A stretch of DNA of 64,000 nt from Amphiura filiformis (Eukaryota > Echinodermata > Ophiuroidea > Amphilepidida > Amphiuridae), in assembly GCF_039555335.1 (NCBI RefSeq), contig NC_092628.1:66419292-66483291 (forward strand), read 5' to 3'. The position numbers were made by a program, and so were the translations under genes. Positions 61,921 to 64,000 of the stretch are shown here, piece by piece (position 1 is the stretch's first letter; every line of letters begins with the position of its first letter). The notes beneath the pieces were generated by a model, which was given only the letters and a program-made list of their open reading frames with translations, had not been told where the DNA came from and did no database searches.

Positions 61921-64000
61921 TGTTAAATGATTCAATATCATTTATTTATATTGATACCTTGGACTCCAGATACCACTGCCAAGTATTTCATCTGGATGTT
62001 CAAGATTGACTTCTAAGGTATGTAATACAGGTGCTTTTTAAGTAGTATAGAATAAGGTGCTTTGGCATCCACATAACATACATTTATATGTATTTTATTA
62101 TTATTTTGCAGTACATTTGATTACCAAGTCACTGATATTTTGAAATTATCTTTGATTGAACCAAGAGGTAGCAGTAAAGTGCCCAAATCGTACATGTATG
62201 TAGGACTTTGAATTTGAATGTTCTGTATTATTGGGCGATTAGAGCCTATATGCTGGACTCTAAATCTGGAGTGTGTACACAATGCTACACCTTCATTGAA
62301 TTGATTACTAATCTGTGATGCAATCTAATCCACTCAGGTCAAATGTGAATGTAAAAAAATAGGGAGAAAACAAAACCAACGAAATAAATAATTTAGTACA
62401 TGTATGCCACTTTTGTCTGAGAACTATTGATTATTGAGAATGGGGGTGCATCATATAGCTGCAGTTTGGGGCTACTGAATCCTACATGTACAGCATAGAT
62501 CCTGTGCCTAATGGCCTGAGTGAATCAAGATTGTGTTACAGTATTAGAAACTTGTGATAAAATGTTAGATATAATGACCATGTATGAAGATAGTATTATA
62601 CATGTATGTAGTGCCAATAATGTGACAAGCAATAATTCATAACCATGATATTCTATTTTATCTCATTTCTTTAACTTTTCTGTATTTGATCACATGTTGA
62701 TAGATTTTATTAAGTTTCTTTTCTCTAATTTTCCATTTTCTACAGCTACGTATTTGTCATACTAACACATCTTATTTTGTTTTAGAATATGTGGATCTCC
62801 CCAATTGGAACAAGTTGGTACTTGTTGTACCACTGACTTGTGTATAATTAACATAATAGTTTGTATATAGTTTAAATCTTAAGACGATTAGTCTGAGATA
62901 AGGATTGTATTGATGAAGTCCTCTTCGCTTGCAACATTACTTTGATTTGATTTCCTTGGTCACCTGTGGGTGAATAGGCTGCAGACAATTTAATTGATTA
63001 TAAAGAGAAAACAATGTGCTAGTTGGCTAACCTTTTCTTCTTTCTAATCTTGTGTAATAAAAAAAACCGGTACCTTTGGAAGTTCTTTTCCTGTTTAGAA
63101 GAAATATTATTGATTTTGCATATGTTATTTAGTTCTATGTACATTGTATAGTCTGCAAATGTACACCTACGTATTATGTTACCTCCAATCCATTTGAAAA
63201 TGGGATATGGAGAATGTGAACATTGGGGGGTGGTTAAGTATTTGTATAGATATTTACAAATGTTGCTGAGTTAAATGGAACAGTTTATAATACACCAAAC
63301 GAAAATATTCAATATCAGAATCAAAACATTTTCATTGGTTTACAATATTATTGGAATTACTAAAATGAATTGTAAACCCATCTCTTCTTGCCTTATGAAA
63401 AACTCAATTATGATGACCAAATAATATTTGATACATTATTCAAGTTTGCTTGTATTAAAATACATGATTTCATGGCATGATTCAAATATCGCTTACAATA
63501 TTATGCAGTACATTGGCATGTATTAAAAAATGCAAGTAATTGTAAAATGTAAGTATGTTATGTAATCAAGCAACTTGTTTTTCATGCCGGTAGAATAGAA
63601 CTTGAGATTAATCAAAGTAAGTTGGCAATTATGTTTCTATTTTAGGTATAAACATGATAAATGATCAAATTCAAATGAGTCAGATGTAATCATTTACAAC
63701 AAGTAATTTTATGAAGACAATTTGCTTGATTATGCCACAGATGTTGCTGATATATATATATTTTTTTGCTTTGCTGTGAAAATTTGGTAAATTGATTCAG
63801 CCATATATATGAAAATTTAATTAAAACTATCATATTTTCAATTAATATTATATGTTATCAAAATTGAAACATTTTGCCGTATTGTTTGTTATAAAAGCCC
63901 CCGGGTGTGCAATATTTTGAAAAACTAATTTACAGTGAAAACAGCTTAAAAATGGATTGTGATGGTCATGACTGCAGGAGTTTTTTTTCTTTTTCATTTT
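61921..64000. other. AT-rich stretch without recognised genes
   Basis: Low-complexity AT sequence with AATAAA-like hexamers (for example near 62385 and 63054). No repeat copy, exon or RNA gene recognised up to the window end. Confidence 0.4.

Overview
The window is nuclear DNA from an animal, most likely a marine invertebrate deuterostome (echinoderm or hemichordate, echinoderm favoured). It is AT-rich, its genes have many short exons with GT/AG introns, and it is crowded with short inverted-repeat transposons and LINE debris. No bacterial, viral or organellar gene organisation is visible. The species call is inference; the gene calls come from translated exons and splice sites.

Three host genes can be read. 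(1) 7467-10803, plus strand: the 3' part of a leucine-rich-repeat G-protein-coupled receptor of the relaxin-receptor/GRL101 type. Five small LRR exons feed one exon holding the whole seven-helix domain. The 5' end is not found and may lie outside the window. (2) 35729-11775, minus strand: a complete single-domain angiotensin-converting-enzyme homologue in 13 exons, 641 codons plus stop, with signal peptide, HEMGH zinc site and a hydrophobic C-terminal anchor. Its 3' end converges on the receptor, tail to tail, with under 1 kb between the stop codons. (3) 51434-58349, plus strand: a PGC-1 family transcriptional coactivator with an LxxLL motif, an EHDY HCF-1-type motif, an RS domain, an RRM and the conserved acidic tail. 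Its large RS-containing exon needs four single-base frame corrections.

Layout: 1-6830 is a repeat superstructure in which tandem double-hairpin arrays alternate with two spacer modules, and the left copy is inverted relative to the right copies. 6831-11774 holds the receptor. 11775-35729 holds the ACE gene, whose introns are filled with MITEs (three TTAA-flanked families, hAT-type elements with perfect 8-bp target duplications, a near-perfect 111-bp palindrome), three stacked LINE fragments and microsatellites. 36300-41000 is LINE and MITE debris. 41737-46733 is bounded by inverted TACCGTAAAATGGGG termini and contains nested foldbacks, a 73-bp hairpin minisatellite and a pyrimidine-rich array; an 803-bp relative lies at 49601-50403. 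48200-48700 may be a promoter region. 51400-58349 is the PGC-1 gene. 58350-64000 is its 3' flank, with a dead Tc1/mariner element and a LINE remnant.

The three genes have no obvious shared pathway: hormone-type receptor, secreted or membrane peptidase, and nuclear coactivator. What unifies the window is repeat biology: foldback elements at every scale, several of them touching splice sites, and frequent nesting.
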